A stretch of 64,000 bases of DNA from NCBI GenBank assembly GCA_004009845.1, contig RMBW01000002.1, positions 186,001-250,000 of the forward strand, read 5' to 3'. Shown here in pieces: positions 1-11,571 of the stretch. Every line of letters starts with the position of its first letter. Position 1 is the first letter of the stretch. Position numbers and translations under genes: made by a program. The stretch is from Davidsoniella eucalypti (taxonomy: Eukaryota; Ascomycota; Sordariomycetes; Microascales; Ceratocystidaceae). A model generated the notes under the pieces. The model did no database searches and was not told the DNA's origin. It was given only the letters and a program-made list of their open reading frames with translations.

Positions 1-532
1 TCGATCCATAGGAGATCGATTGCCATTTCGTGATGGAGGCCGCGATAGAGCTAGGTGTTCGAAATACTGGTCATTTGCCGAGGGAGTTACTGCACCACCG
101 TGAACTGAGTCTCCGGTAGCTTCGACGTGAAATGCTAAGATTCTACATGTTAGATGTGATGGCTCTATGACGCGGCTTGAGGGGGCTTTCATGTACCAGT
201 AGGCTGTGAGGCACCATCACGCTCTGCAGCGAAAGCACTGTCATCCCAGCCGTATCTTGTTTTAAACTACATAGTGTCAGTTTAATAATCAATCGGGGAC
301 TTTCAGAGCTTGAATTCGGACTTACAGCACTTGGATCTTCAAAGTAGTCCTGCACTACTCTCGTGGGGTCGTTGTTATTGGCCTAACACACCAATCGTCA
401 ATACCATGTATACAGTGCGAGAGATATATAGCCACTATTGCTGACCTTGAGAGCTCGGGCAATAGTCGCTCGATCATCGTAGGCCGTGAACTCTACGACC
501 CCTTGGATCAGCTCGTGACTTGGATCGGTCAT
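1..532 (-). CDS. Ubiquitin-specific protease with N-terminal UBA-like domain, 5' part only (cut by window edge)
   Basis: Only the first four exons lie in the window: 446-532, 326-382, 197-266 and 1-134, read on the minus strand and continuing past the left edge. The start is the ATG at 532. Joining them gives an open frame of about 115 residues. Residues 1-48 form a UBA-like helical unit (ending NNNDPTRVVQDYFEDPSA), then YGWDDSAFAAERDG, then a Ser/Pro/Arg stretch ending SRPPSRNGNRSPMD. This order matches what I recall of the N terminus of fungal USP25/USP28-like ubiquitin C-terminal hydrolases, in which the UBA-like region precedes the catalytic domain. The catalytic Cys and His boxes would lie outside the window, so enzymatic identity is inferred. 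Splice signals: donors GTCAGC, GTAAGT, GTACAT; acceptors TTAG, GTAG, TTAG; all junctions keep frame. No single exon is long enough to stand out as an open reading frame. Confidence 0.6.
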
Positions 533-1451
533 GGCGAGTCGAACAGCCGGGTGCGGTAATGATCGAAGTTGCTGGCCTTAAGTGAAAGATTGATTATGCG
601 TGGCTGAGGTTGTCTGTTGTTGATATGCGAGCCTAGTGGTAGTATATTGACTCAGATGGCTAGAGTGATGGCGATGGTGTTGATGAGAAAATAGTTTGGT
701 GATATGATGGTAGAGGCGGGGAAATTTATCTCGTCTGCTCGGTTGATTTGCCGTCCATTGGAAAGAGCGTCTGGTATATAGTGACTACGGCGTGTTCTTT
801 TGGAAGCGGACTTTGTAGGTAATTCTCTCCAGGTGTTAATTTCAAAGCTGGCCGTTGGCGAGAGCTCGAGAGCTTGGACAAATACAAGCGAAGCGCGGGG
901 TCGTGGGTTGTCGCAGTTGGAGTCTAAACGTATATTGGCAATTATGGTCGCAGTAGGGCCACTTTGTTGAGTGACTAGTAGTTGGACATGGGATAATCAA
1001 AGAATTAGAATATCTATGAACTATTTACGGCGATAGAATGATCAATCGTGCGGGCTATATTTCGGATGATGTAATTGATAAAATGAGTACTGCTGAAAAG
1101 CTTCTGGGCAAGCTTGTTCGAGCCTTGCCGAATCAAATGTACTGTGTTTTGGATTTAGTGGGGGAAGGCTGAGATCAGCTTATGCTACTGCCTACAAAAG
1201 CTGTAACTAGCTGGTGCATAGTGCATGCTACTGTAGCTAATCTGATTGTTTGACTGACTGGTAAGGTAAACAAACAAACATACTAGCCCTTACGGGAGGA
1301 CCTGATATTATCGTTTTGCAACATCTCTTTATTTCATTATTTCATAATATTGGAATCGTTAACTCGTAGTAGCACCTAGATAGTCGTCTATGCCCATGCC
1401 CCCACCCTTTTCTACCGCCCTTTGATGCTATAGACGAGCCAAGCCGCTTTC
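533..1451. other. Intergenic: promoter of the ubiquitin protease and 3' flank of GCN2
   Basis: No exon with coding character was found on either strand. The segment separates the 5' end of the leftward protease gene from the 3' end of GCN2, so it holds a promoter and a terminator. Apart from the TGACTCA at 648, nothing specific is visible. Confidence 0.5.
648..654 (+). promoter_or_regulatory. Gcn4/CPC1-type site TGACTCA
   Basis: A perfect 7-base match to the consensus bound by the bZIP activator Gcn4 (CPC1/CpcA in filamentous fungi). It lies 116 bases upstream of the ubiquitin-protease start codon and downstream of GCN2. A 7-mer occurs by chance every few kilobases, so function is only possible. 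Confidence 0.25.
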
Positions 1452-4400
1452 TTAGCGGCCAAGATCAAAATATATCGTTAGTGAAGTGCGGAAGTTGAAA
1501 ATAAAAGCATGACGGGAACCGCCACTGTTCTTAAACTCTCCTTGGAGCCCACGAAGAGATTCGTGAATGTCTCGGATGTACTGGCCTTCGTTGCTTGGCA
1601 CTTGCGATGTCAGCTTACGCCAGCTTTCCGTGTCTTCAACTGACATCTTGGATATTGACTCAAGATACTTGTCTTGAGTCTCGACGGCAAGAATTGGCCC
1701 GTCGATAAATGATTTAGCTAGCGACGATGCACCTGCATATGCTTGGTCAATTGCGTCTATAGAGTCGTAGTTAGTATCGTGTGCTTTCAATATTAGTGAG
1801 CTCGGATAACGCTAGTAACTTACGTGCTCGGTTGAACTTTTTGCTCTTGGTTTGGCTAGCTAGAACGATCACGCCTTGGCTCTTCTTAGCTGATGGTTCG
1901 TCTTGTTCTATCTGGTGCTGTTGTTGATTGGCGATATTCTTGATTTTTGAAGCAAAACTACTATCTTTCTCACGCATCTCGGTTCGTAGATGCGAGATTA
2001 AATTTGTTTGCGTGACATCGATATCAGGAATGTCAGGGTTCCAGATAGACTTGATCTTGAGGAGCTCTGGCTTCAAGATAATAATCCATGAGATAGAATC
2101 ATCACGATAGCGACTTGTCAGGTCTTCAGAGGACCGAGCATCAACTGCCATTTCAGCACTGATGTTGTAGCTCCAAAGAAGATTGAGAATCTTGAGGCCC
2201 GTAGAACGAAGCAACTCGGAGTCGAAACTAGCAACCAACGCATCGCACTAACACTTTAATTAGCATATGATCCAATGTGATACTTGCTGTAGGACTTTAA
2301 CTCACTCTTGTGGCCGGAATGTTTAAGGGCTCCTCTATTTGTTTGGCTGCCTTCTTCTTGAACTTGTTCGGTGGCTTTTGTGGTCTAGCTAATGCTTCCC
2401 AGGACATTCCAAATCCAACTGCATGACGTTCCAGAAGTCTGCCTGACGTTTTCGGGCTGTGTGATTTGATCAACGCATCGTAACGTCCACCGCCAGCAAC
2501 CATGCGTTTTGTACTTCCATCGATAATGAGTGCAAACATTAAGCCTCCAGAGTAAAAATCCTCTCGTAGGCTACTTAAAGGGTTGATATGAATGGAAGTA
2601 TTTATGCCAAACAGTTTGCAATATTCGAGAACTTCCTTAATATGCGCGATAGTTGGTGTTAGCTGCTGGTAGAAGTTTGAGTCACCAAAGATGGCTTTCA
2701 GCTGGACGAATGCTTTGTTGGGGGTTGCTAATGGTAATATGTTAGTATCATATACTCAGCCAAGAAAATGATGCACTTACAAGTCCAGTCAAAACGGGCA
2801 AGCTCGTCTACGCTAGTCGCAGACATGCCAACCTCCGGGCTTCTTAACGCTTGGCGGAGACTATTGAAGCTAGCAGATACATTCAGTCTGGAGAGGACAC
2901 GAGCAGCAGCTCTCCTTGACCCCTTGTCGACCTTGCAGTAATCGAAGATGGTCTGAAGCATTAAGGAATGTCCGATCAGAATGCGCATTTTAGTAGATGC
3001 AAGCCGGGGGAAGCTAGCGACAATCTCATCGAGAACTTTCAGTACTTCTGCTTCTTTCAATGAGAGATCCAAACTGTCTGTAGAGACAATATCAAAATCA
3101 ACTTCACTTGAAACCAAAGGCGATGACTGATCCATCTTTTCACGGTACACTGGACCAAACGAGAAGGACCGGGACATGATAGGACCCTGGGTAGTAGCCA
3201 AGAACCGAGCATGGCTTAACGTAAGATCAAACGGCAGCTGCAGGACAGTACCGTGCTGGTCAAGCACACGATAAACGGTTAGATCGTCCGGATAATATTG
3301 CCTAGATCGTGGGTACAGCTGTGTTCTGTCGATTTCCAACGCACCGTGACGACGGAATATCCCCTCAAGTACGGTGCGGGCAACAGCTCGATAAAGGGTA
3401 GCTTGTTGGTCTGGACTAGGAAGACCAGTTGCCCACGTGTAGTCTTTGATAGCCTCCGTCGGTTGTGCAAAAGCAGTCTCTAGCATAGCCTGGAAATACT
3501 CTGAAGCCGGGTTCTTGGCCTCTGCTAGCATACGCTTCATGGCTTCACTCTCCATTGGCACTGGAATGAGTTCACTCTTAAGAAGCTCGGTACTAGATGG
3601 ACGCGCCTCCGGGTCGTGGGTCAAAAGACTTAGTATGATCTTTTGTTGCGTACTATCCTCTGGCTTGTGAGAATCTGGAAGCTTAGGTGGAGACTGGCGA
3701 AGACACTCAGTGATCTGGATACGCTCCATGACAGCTTGACATGGTGGTGTACACATCTCAAAAAATATAAGTCCCAATGAGTACATATCGACTTTGGAAC
3801 TATACGATCCTCGAGCGGCAGAGCGTACCTCTGGGGCTGTATAGAAAGCAGTTCCGATGCTCTTTGTTCCCATATCCGCCAATACCTGGGATTCATTACC
3901 GCGTTTGTCTACGACAAAATGGCCGCTTGTGGCAAGACCAAAGTCGCCGATTTTGATGTTGACAAATCCATCGCCACCTTGAGAAATGAAAATGTTCTCG
4001 GGCTTCAAGTCTCGATGGACGATTTGGAGAAAATGAATATGAGCCAGTCCCTCTAGAATTTGTCGAAAGAGCCGCCATACTTGTTTGATATCATCATGCA
4101 TGTTTTGAGATATCAGGTAACGAAGAGTACGCTGATCACAGTATTCCATAGAGATATATAGAATAGTATGGAAAATGCTGCGGTGGGGAATGATATGAGC
4201 GTTCGGTTTTCTAACAGGCCCTTTGATTGGGATAGGTTTGGCCTGACGATTATTAGGGCCGGTGTCTGTATCTGTGTCGTCTTCGAATTCTATTGCAATA
4301 TCGCCATCTTCTTCAGAGTCCTCCTCGTAATCTTCAGAGTCCTCCGTGTCGTCATATTCAGAGTCTTCATCGCCATCGTGCTCACCGTCATCGTCATCAT

Positions 4401-6669
4401 ATCCAAAGACAATGTCAGGATGTCCCGAAGAGATAAAGTCAAGGCCAGAAGTACTAGCTTCGCATACTACTACTGACTTTTTAGAAATTGTACACTGGGA
4501 GTTATGTGAAGTTTCCGATCGGGAGTCTTCTTGGATTGCAGAGAGCTCGCTGGCACTTTCAGTGTCAACATCACTGCTCAAGTCAGAAACATCGACAACT
4601 TCTTCGACCCACGTGTTGTAATATCTAACAACAGCGGGATGGCTAATGCGTGAAAGTAGACGAACTTCCTTGAGGGTTTCAGATAGACTTTCTCTACTCC
4701 GTTGAGTGACCTTTTTGATGGCGTAAAATTGGCCATCGAGTTTCTTCCTCGCCTTAACCACCTCTCCGAAAGCACCTTTACCCAGAATACCTTCTTCAAC
4801 AAAATCTTCGGCGTAACGTGAGTGTGTTAGACCTCTAGTCATGGAGTCACGACGTAACTTCGTAGGAATGGACGATGAAAGAGCCACAGCATTGGCATAG
4901 TCGGGTATAGGTGGTAGGTCGTGGGCCATGACGGGAGCGTCAGTGGCTAGGAACTCGCTAGAGCTTAACTCAAAAGCGCGCGGACGTTTCTTAGCGTTGG
5001 CTTTGAAAAAGCGAGAAACGAGTTCCCGAAGAGGCGGCGACAGATCCATGGACTCTAAAAGACTTCCAGGAGACGAATGCTGCAGGGCAACGTCTAGACC
5101 GAATATGAGCTGTAGAAATACAACACCAAAATCCCACACATCTGACTTCTGGGTAGGTACTATTCGAGAGTCGAGAGCGAGTTCTGGTGGAATCCAGTAT
5201 GATGATCGGGCTTTACCAATACCTGGTATAGATTTGTTTTGATCTATGATATTGTGGATTTCTTTCTGGTAGCCAATATCAGACAACTTTAACCCTAGAT
5301 CGTTCGTCCGTTCGTCACGAAAAAGCAAAATGTTTCGAGCATGTATGTCTTGGTGCGTGATTCCATGATTGTGAATGTAGGAGAGTGCATCTAGCAGATC
5401 ACGAGTCCAAGCACGAACCTTGACGATGTTTAAGTTTCCAGATAGCTCCAAAAGCTCTTCTAGAGATCCTCGCTCAGCAAAAGGTGTCAAGATCGATAGA
5501 TTCCATGTCGGTGGATCCTTGATAGCCCTATTTCTTTCGATCTTATAGGCAAGAAATTTCACTATACGTGGGTGTTCTAATTCTTGGAGTTTGATGAGCT
5601 TCTGCTCCAAATGTTGAATCTGATCTTGAGCCTGTGAGACTGATTTTCCCTGGCATTTGAGTACAGTCTCTTTGAGAAGCAGGTAGCACGGATTGCGACC
5701 ATCGAGAAGAATTGGACGTACTCGAGAGAGTACAGACAAGCTGTTTTCCTTGTACCGGGTCTTTTCGGTGACACTGAGGAATGTGGTCATATTACCAACG
5801 GGATCTTTAACCTCGCATAACTGATCAAATGTCAGATCAATGTCTTCTTGTTTGGGGTGCGTTTGCTTATGCGCACCACCACCAGCGATACTGCGATGCC
5901 TCTGATTCTTCTTGTTCGATTCAGATTGTCGTTTGCGCTCATCTGCCACTTGCTGGAACCATGCCTCTTCGTCAGCTTCTTGCTTCTTGAGCTCACGTTC
6001 AATTTCTTGTTGGGCCTTGACTTGAGCCTGTTCGGCAAGTTGATGTTCATGCTCGGCACGCTCTGCTTCAAGGGAACGTTCATTGCCATCGAGTTTCGCC
6101 TGAGCAGCACTATTGAGAATCTCCTCAATGCCCATGGCGATAGGCATTATCATCTCATCTTCGTGGATATGCTTCATAGGTTCTGTTTCGATGAAGCGCT
6201 GCACCTTGAACAGTGCAGCTTCACGGAGAGTGGAATGGTCCTTGATAGTCAGGATTGGTGGTGACCGCGGATACGTCGCAGTGAAAACGCCATGAAGAGT
6301 GAGAGCAAAGTCGCTATCGATGGTGGATTTCAACCGAATTTCGAAGCTTGGCTCAGTTTTCTATTGCAAGTTGTCAGTATACACACGATACGACATGATT
6401 GATCATACTATTTTATAGCCGTTAGTAGTTTGACTTACACTCCATGCTGAGTGGCCCTGGTCCAAACGCTTAAAGCAGTCGTAATAAGCTGATGAGAGCA
6501 CAACAAGCTCATTTGCCTGCAGTTCAGCGTAGTCGATTTTTCCAGCTGGCTTATGATCATCAGTCAAGCCGGGATAAACATTTTCTTTGGCGTTGACGGT
6601 GTTTCGCAGCACTCTGGGTGCTTTAGGGGTCTGCTTCCCGGGTTTAGCGCCTTTGAGGGTGGTGCCCAT
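1452..6669 (-). CDS. GCN2: eIF2alpha kinase GCN2 (general amino acid control sensor)
   Basis: Phosphorylates eIF2alpha when uncharged tRNA accumulates, lowering general translation and inducing the Gcn4-type activator. Five exons: 6439-6669, 2781-6360, 2306-2727, 1824-2247, 1452-1756, giving 1653 residues, the usual length. Domains in order: RWD (about 25-160) for Gcn1 binding; a charged coiled coil (about 170-240); a degenerate pseudokinase (about 280-550, with HQDIHARN in place of the normal HRD loop); the active kinase (about 595-1010) with glycine loop GKGAFGEV, catalytic VHRDLKPEN near 859 and DFG; a HisRS-like domain (about 1040-1500); and a C-terminal ribosome-binding and dimerisation region. 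A strongly acidic Asp/Glu insert sits between the kinase lobes, where all Gcn2 proteins carry an insert. All splice junctions preserve frame. Divergent from the Cut12-like gene. Confidence 0.95.
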
Positions 6670-7800
6670 GATGCACCGAATATGCAGCAGATGATATGCT
6701 AGAGGCGAAGAGGTGGCACGGGCTGAAGTAGCCGATGGCGTCTAATATGCAACCAAGTGCATGAAACACAGATTGAGAGGGTGGCGATTAATCAATGTGC
6801 GGGTAAAAATATATGAGTTGAAAGAGCCGGAACGAGAGGATGACGAGGCAGAATTTAGTATGAATTGCGTATTAACAGAGACCGCATGCCACAGAATTTT
6901 TCTCGAGATGAAAGGGCGCTGAAGCCCTATTGCCAGGAGGTTGGAATAGTTGCTAGAGAAAATATAAATCTACACTTCAAATATATTTTGTGGAAGATAC
7001 GGGAAATAAGGCTTCAGCTCAGTAGGAAAGAACAGCTTTGATGGCTGAAGCAGGCAACTATGATCTTTTGGCGGGGCTAAATTTGTTTCTTCTTGCAAAT
7101 ATTAGATGAATATGCATATAGAACTGGAACCGGGAGCTTGCACTATCTCCGTGCCAGATCGGGTGCTGGGGACACCGTGTAAGCACAGTGTGTATGTTCA
7201 TGACGGCTTGATTATGCCAGGAAAGACATGTTATATTGGAGATGACTAGCTTGATATGTTGGTTTGTGTATTTACTGCTTATTGTAACGAATAAAGGCGC
7301 GTCAAATATATCACTTGCTCCATCGTACAACAAGAAATTCATACTATGAATGTATACATATCTGTAGACAGAATTGTTAATTGAATTAGTACAGAAAAAG
7401 GACCTTGAATTCAAGCAATCATTTAGCGTTTTCAAGTGCCATAGCAAAAGCGGGTCTAGACTGTAGCCCCACCCAAAAATAGCTCGTAGAATACTGGCAT
7501 TGTGTTTATTTGTATACACCAAAATCTCTAACATTGCAATGGCAAGGAGCAGCTTGCCTTGCCAAAATAAAAAAATGCCCTATCGACAGCAAAAAGTAAA
7601 CACCAGTAAATTCACATCACCAACTTTGTTGCTTGTGATATTTTAGTTGCTGCGCCACGCCATTTAATTTATATGTGATACCCCGCGCCACCAACCAAAA
7701 CTCATTGATTGCACATCTCGTAGAAGCTGCTGTTCTTCTTAATTCTTCATTCGAAAGCTTACATTCATCATTACATTATATCTGCGCTCCAGTGCTCACC
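6670..7800. other. Divergent promoter region of GCN2 and the Cut12-like gene
   Basis: About 1.1 kb, AT-rich, between two outward-facing start codons. A minus-strand open frame of 158 codons (7058-7534) lies here but shows no domain, no compositional sign of coding and no splice context. I see no RNA gene or repeat. Confidence 0.5.
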
Positions 7801-9897
7801 ATGTTGGGGTGGGTAATGCGACGCGCCCAGGGCAACGCGCCTGGGGATTATGACGATACCAGTGAGTAAATCATCCATTCTACGCCATTTGTAAGGTTTA
7901 ATATGACAACCTTTATCTAACGTCATGTTTTCATTACCTTCTTAACAGTCGATATCACTACACATATGGATCAAGGTGCAGATACACCTGCGCCAGTATT
8001 TGCAGCACGCGCCTTCAAGAGCGCAATATTCGGGACCCCAACGCCCGGCGGTCGCGATGAGACGATAACCCAAATGACATTGGACAGCACCTCCCGAACA
8101 TTAGACTTTGGTTCACAAACACCAACGAAGCCACCTGGAATACTCCTAACTCCCGGAACTGGCACATCTCGGCGCAAAAAGGTCTCATTCAATCACGAAG
8201 TACTCGAGAAAAACGCATCTACCGGAAGCCTTCGAAAAGAGCTTCTAATCGGACGCCGGAAAACAAATCTGTTCGAGCCAATTGATAAGTCGAAATTCAA
8301 AAGGTCGCCCAACTCGAAGAACCCCAAGCCTGCCCGTGATTCCGGTAGTGCCGATGAATGGGAAGACGAGGAGGAAGAAGTCCCGTGTTGTCAACATGAC
8401 GTTACAGTCGATATCGCAGAGCCTAAATCGGACTCTGGCCGGTTCTGGAAAACGGAACTAGAAACATACAGGCAAGAGTCGCGTGCTGAGATGGAGAAGC
8501 TCCTCAAACACAAGGAAATGCACAAATCTTACGCCAAATCCAAAGACGACGAAAACGTAAAGCTAGCAATGGAAGTTGCGCAACAAAAGGCCAAAAACAA
8601 CGAACTTGAGGCCAAGATTACTGAGCTCACAGCACAAGCAAAACGCTCAAAGGCCTCATCCTCGTCAGCCGACGACGATAATGCCGAACTACTTCGAAAC
8701 CTTGCTACACAAACGACTTTAGCCGCCGATTACAAGCGCCAAGTTTCAGAGCTCGAAGCTTTGCTAAAGGACAGACCTAGTCGGACATCTCTGACATCCA
8801 GATCATCAGCAGCTCAGCTCGAAACACAACGTGAACTCCGACGGGCCAAGTCTCAACTCCGTGAAGTCAGTGAGCTACGTCGGGAGATAGACAAGCTCAA
8901 GTCAGAAATCATATCTTGCGAACGTAAATCCACCCGCTTAGAAGATGAAAACAAGCGCCTTCAAACTCTCAGCGAACGGGCTATAGATGATAGCCGTTTG
9001 GAGGATCTCAAGAAGCAACTTCGTGAGGCACGTGAGGAGTCTCGTCGCAAAGATGACGATCTACGTGAGGTCAAGAAAGAGTTTGAGGACTTCCGAGAAA
9101 ACACATTCGAGCGCCAAACCGAAACCAAGCGTATACTAGAACGTGCAACTGATAAGATTTCTGAACTAAAGAAGGAGATCAATAGTCTCAAGCGGAGGCC
9201 GGAATCTAATGTTGTTCGTAACGATACTACAGATCTGATTAAGGAACGGCCTCGTAGCATGGTTCAATATGGGAATGTCGCTACAACGCCGCCATCCGAC
9301 GACGATGCAGGCGATGTTCGTAGCCATATGCGCAATTTCGGCCGCGTCACAGCGCCAACTGCTCCCACAACCGAACAAACAATCACTATGAAGATTAGTG
9401 ATGTTGCTCCTAAGTCTCAGCCTTCACGCTCTCTTCGTGACCAGTTTCTTGACGACACAGATGATCTGCTTGATTTCAAGCCGGATACAGATGGAATCGA
9501 CAACAGCAGTCCAATGCGCCCTTCACAGCAGCGTTATGCTCCCCCGCCACGAACCTCCGAGACGCGCATTCACGCTCAAAGTCGTGAGGACAAACTCAAG
9601 CTTGACCCTATCCCGATAACAGGAGCTCGTCGAGGTCACCAATATCGGCGAAGCAAGGATTTCGATGGTGGCTCTATAGTAGTCGTCTCTATAGATGACC
9701 ACAAGGCCCCATTACCAGCTGTTGATACCAATGCCAGTTCCATCACGCTCGGCAACACATCTAGAAGTGCACTTCCCTTAGATCGTCGGGCTGCCGCCGT
9801 TGCCCGCATTGAGCAACGACGAGCTGAAAAGCTGCGTCTACAGGGTCGTCAAGATCTCAAGAAAGAGAACGCTGTTCCCCGCAAGGTTTTTTCTTGA
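7801..9897 (+). CDS. cut12: Cut12-family spindle pole body protein
   Basis: Two exons, 7801-7861 and 7949-9897, encode 669 residues. The start at 7801 gives MLGWVMRR, followed after the intron by DTPAPVFAARAFKSAIFGTP. This short N-terminal signature is the hallmark of the fungal Cut12 family, whose fission yeast founder promotes mitotic commitment and bipolar spindle formation at the spindle pole body through Plo1/Cdc25. A Thr/Pro-rich segment with possible phosphorylation sites follows. Then comes a long charged coiled coil (about residues 170-430, rich in Glu, Lys and Arg heptads), a disordered Ser/Pro region, and a basic C-terminal helix with RIEQRRAEKLRLQGR. It lies head to tail with ureF. 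The family is poorly conserved outside its N-terminal motif, so the call rests on that motif plus the coiled coil. Confidence 0.8.
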
Positions 9898-10435
9898 TCC
9901 AAGTGTTTGTTTTTGCTACGAGCTTTAATTTTAATTTATGGGTATCGGGATGGAATTCGGATGATATGGATTTTAGGTTCATTACCGTTATTTTTTTGTT
10001 ATTATAGTATTGGCGCACGGGTTGGCGCTGTATCATCATCGCCTTGGGTCGGCTGTTTTATATAAGGGTTGCTTCTGTATAGGGTTGGTGGGTTCAATAG
10101 ACTCAAATGCACCATTTGCTTCTTTATGAAAGTTTCAGTTACAAGACAGTAAAGTGTAGGCTTGTTGGTTTGTCTTTACGTTTACTTTTTATTTATCTTT
10201 ATCACTGAGCCACATAATGTTTATATCTTGCAAAGCTTCATAGCATCTATAATTCTTTGTGAAGAGAAAACCAATTCCATTACGTTCATTATTCTGTGTA
10301 ACTTGCTGATAAGAACAAGAGATTATCGCGCCGCCGGCCACTTACGGAAACTGCCGATAAACTATCACAACGTCAAATTATCCTAGAAAGTGTCAACTAA
10401 TTAACTTTATATGTCATGTATAAAATACTTTCAAG
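9898..10435. other. Intergenic: 3' flank of the Cut12-like gene and ureF promoter
   Basis: About 540 AT-rich bases between two plus-strand genes. No exon, RNA gene or repeat is recognised. The last 50 bases before the ureF start are very AT-rich. Confidence 0.5.
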
Positions 10436-11339
10436 ATGGAATTATACGATGATGAAACGAATGCCATACTCACGGCAGAAGATAAAGTGCGACAGCTTGA
10501 GGAGCAATTGCTAGTCGCCCGCAAAAAGCTACAAGTCCTGAAGCCGGCAACTTCTACACCAGATGGTATATATCTTAACGTCACACACACCAATGATATA
10601 CCCATAGGCCAACTAACACTATATAGAATCACTTGCAACCCATTTTCTACTATTACTCGCAGACTCTGCCTTACCTCTCGGCGCCTTTGCGTTCAGCAGC
10701 GGTTTAGAATCTTATGTTGCGCATACCTCGGGCAAATTCATCACTTTCCTTCCCCTCAGCATCAACTCGTTTGCATCTACCACACTTCCCTACTGCCTCG
10801 CTGCCTTCCGCACACCCGGACGCATCGCCGAGATAGATGATGCCTTGGACGCAGCTACAATCTGCACCGTCGGTCGACGCGCCAGCACCGCCCAAGGCCG
10901 CGCCCTACTCGCCGTATGGGAAAAGTCATTCGCGGAATATGTCTCGCCCGAAGCACGTGCTCTCTTCGCACCGTTTTGTGAGTTGATGCGAAGCGTGCCA
11001 AAGTACTTTAGGCCGGGCGAGATACCTTTGGCTAGTGGACACTTGGCGCCGGTTTTTGGAGCGGTTTCAAGATTGGTTGGGTTGGATGAGAAGAAGGCGG
11101 CATATGTGTTTGTTTTGGCTCATGTCAAGGCTTTGTTGTCGGCTGCTGTTCGCGCGAACATGTTTGGACCGTTTCAAGCCCAAAAATATCTCGCAAGTAG
11201 GGATGTGCAACACATGGTTAATGAAGCCATAGAACGGGAATTTGACGCTCCATATGAGTGTGCTGGACAGTCGGTGCCAGTTATGGATCTTTGGATGGGC
11301 CGTCACGAGCTTCTATACTCCAGAATATTCAACAGTTGA
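10436..11339 (+). CDS. ureF: Urease accessory protein UreF
   Basis: Two exons, 10436-10565 and 10627-11339, encode 280 residues. The first exon gives a short acidic N terminus with a small coiled coil (DKVRQLEEQLLVARKKLQVL). The second opens with the UreF signature LLLLADSALPLGAFAFSSGL and continues through the all-helical UreF fold to its C terminus. UreF works with UreD and the GTPase UreG to deliver nickel to apo-urease in the cytosol, so the organism probably uses urea. The exon junction (donor GTATAT, acceptor TATAG) restores the conserved frame exactly. Length and N-terminal coiled coil are usual for fungal UreF. No other urease gene lies nearby. It is convergent with CWC2, with about 230 bases between the stop codons. 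Confidence 0.93.
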
Positions 11340-11571
11340 AAACCTTACTCGTAGGCTTTCAATACACTTTAATATACAATAGACAATGCTCAGGTTCGTT
11401 GACGGTAAAAAGAAGATATGAACTAAGAAATAGTGCCACTTTTAATAGTATTAACGTGTAAATTTGACTAGTATGCGGGTTCCCAAATGTACAAAACTCC
11501 AAAGACGCCCTGTATATTATATTACACCATATATCAAATAAAACCCAGAAACATGACTACCCGAGGCATAC

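Noticed and set aside
7058..7534. 158-codon minus-strand open frame between GCN2 and the Cut12-like gene
   Set aside because: AT-rich sequence, composition unlike the neighbours' proteins, no domain, no plausible splice partners; more likely leader or promoter DNA.
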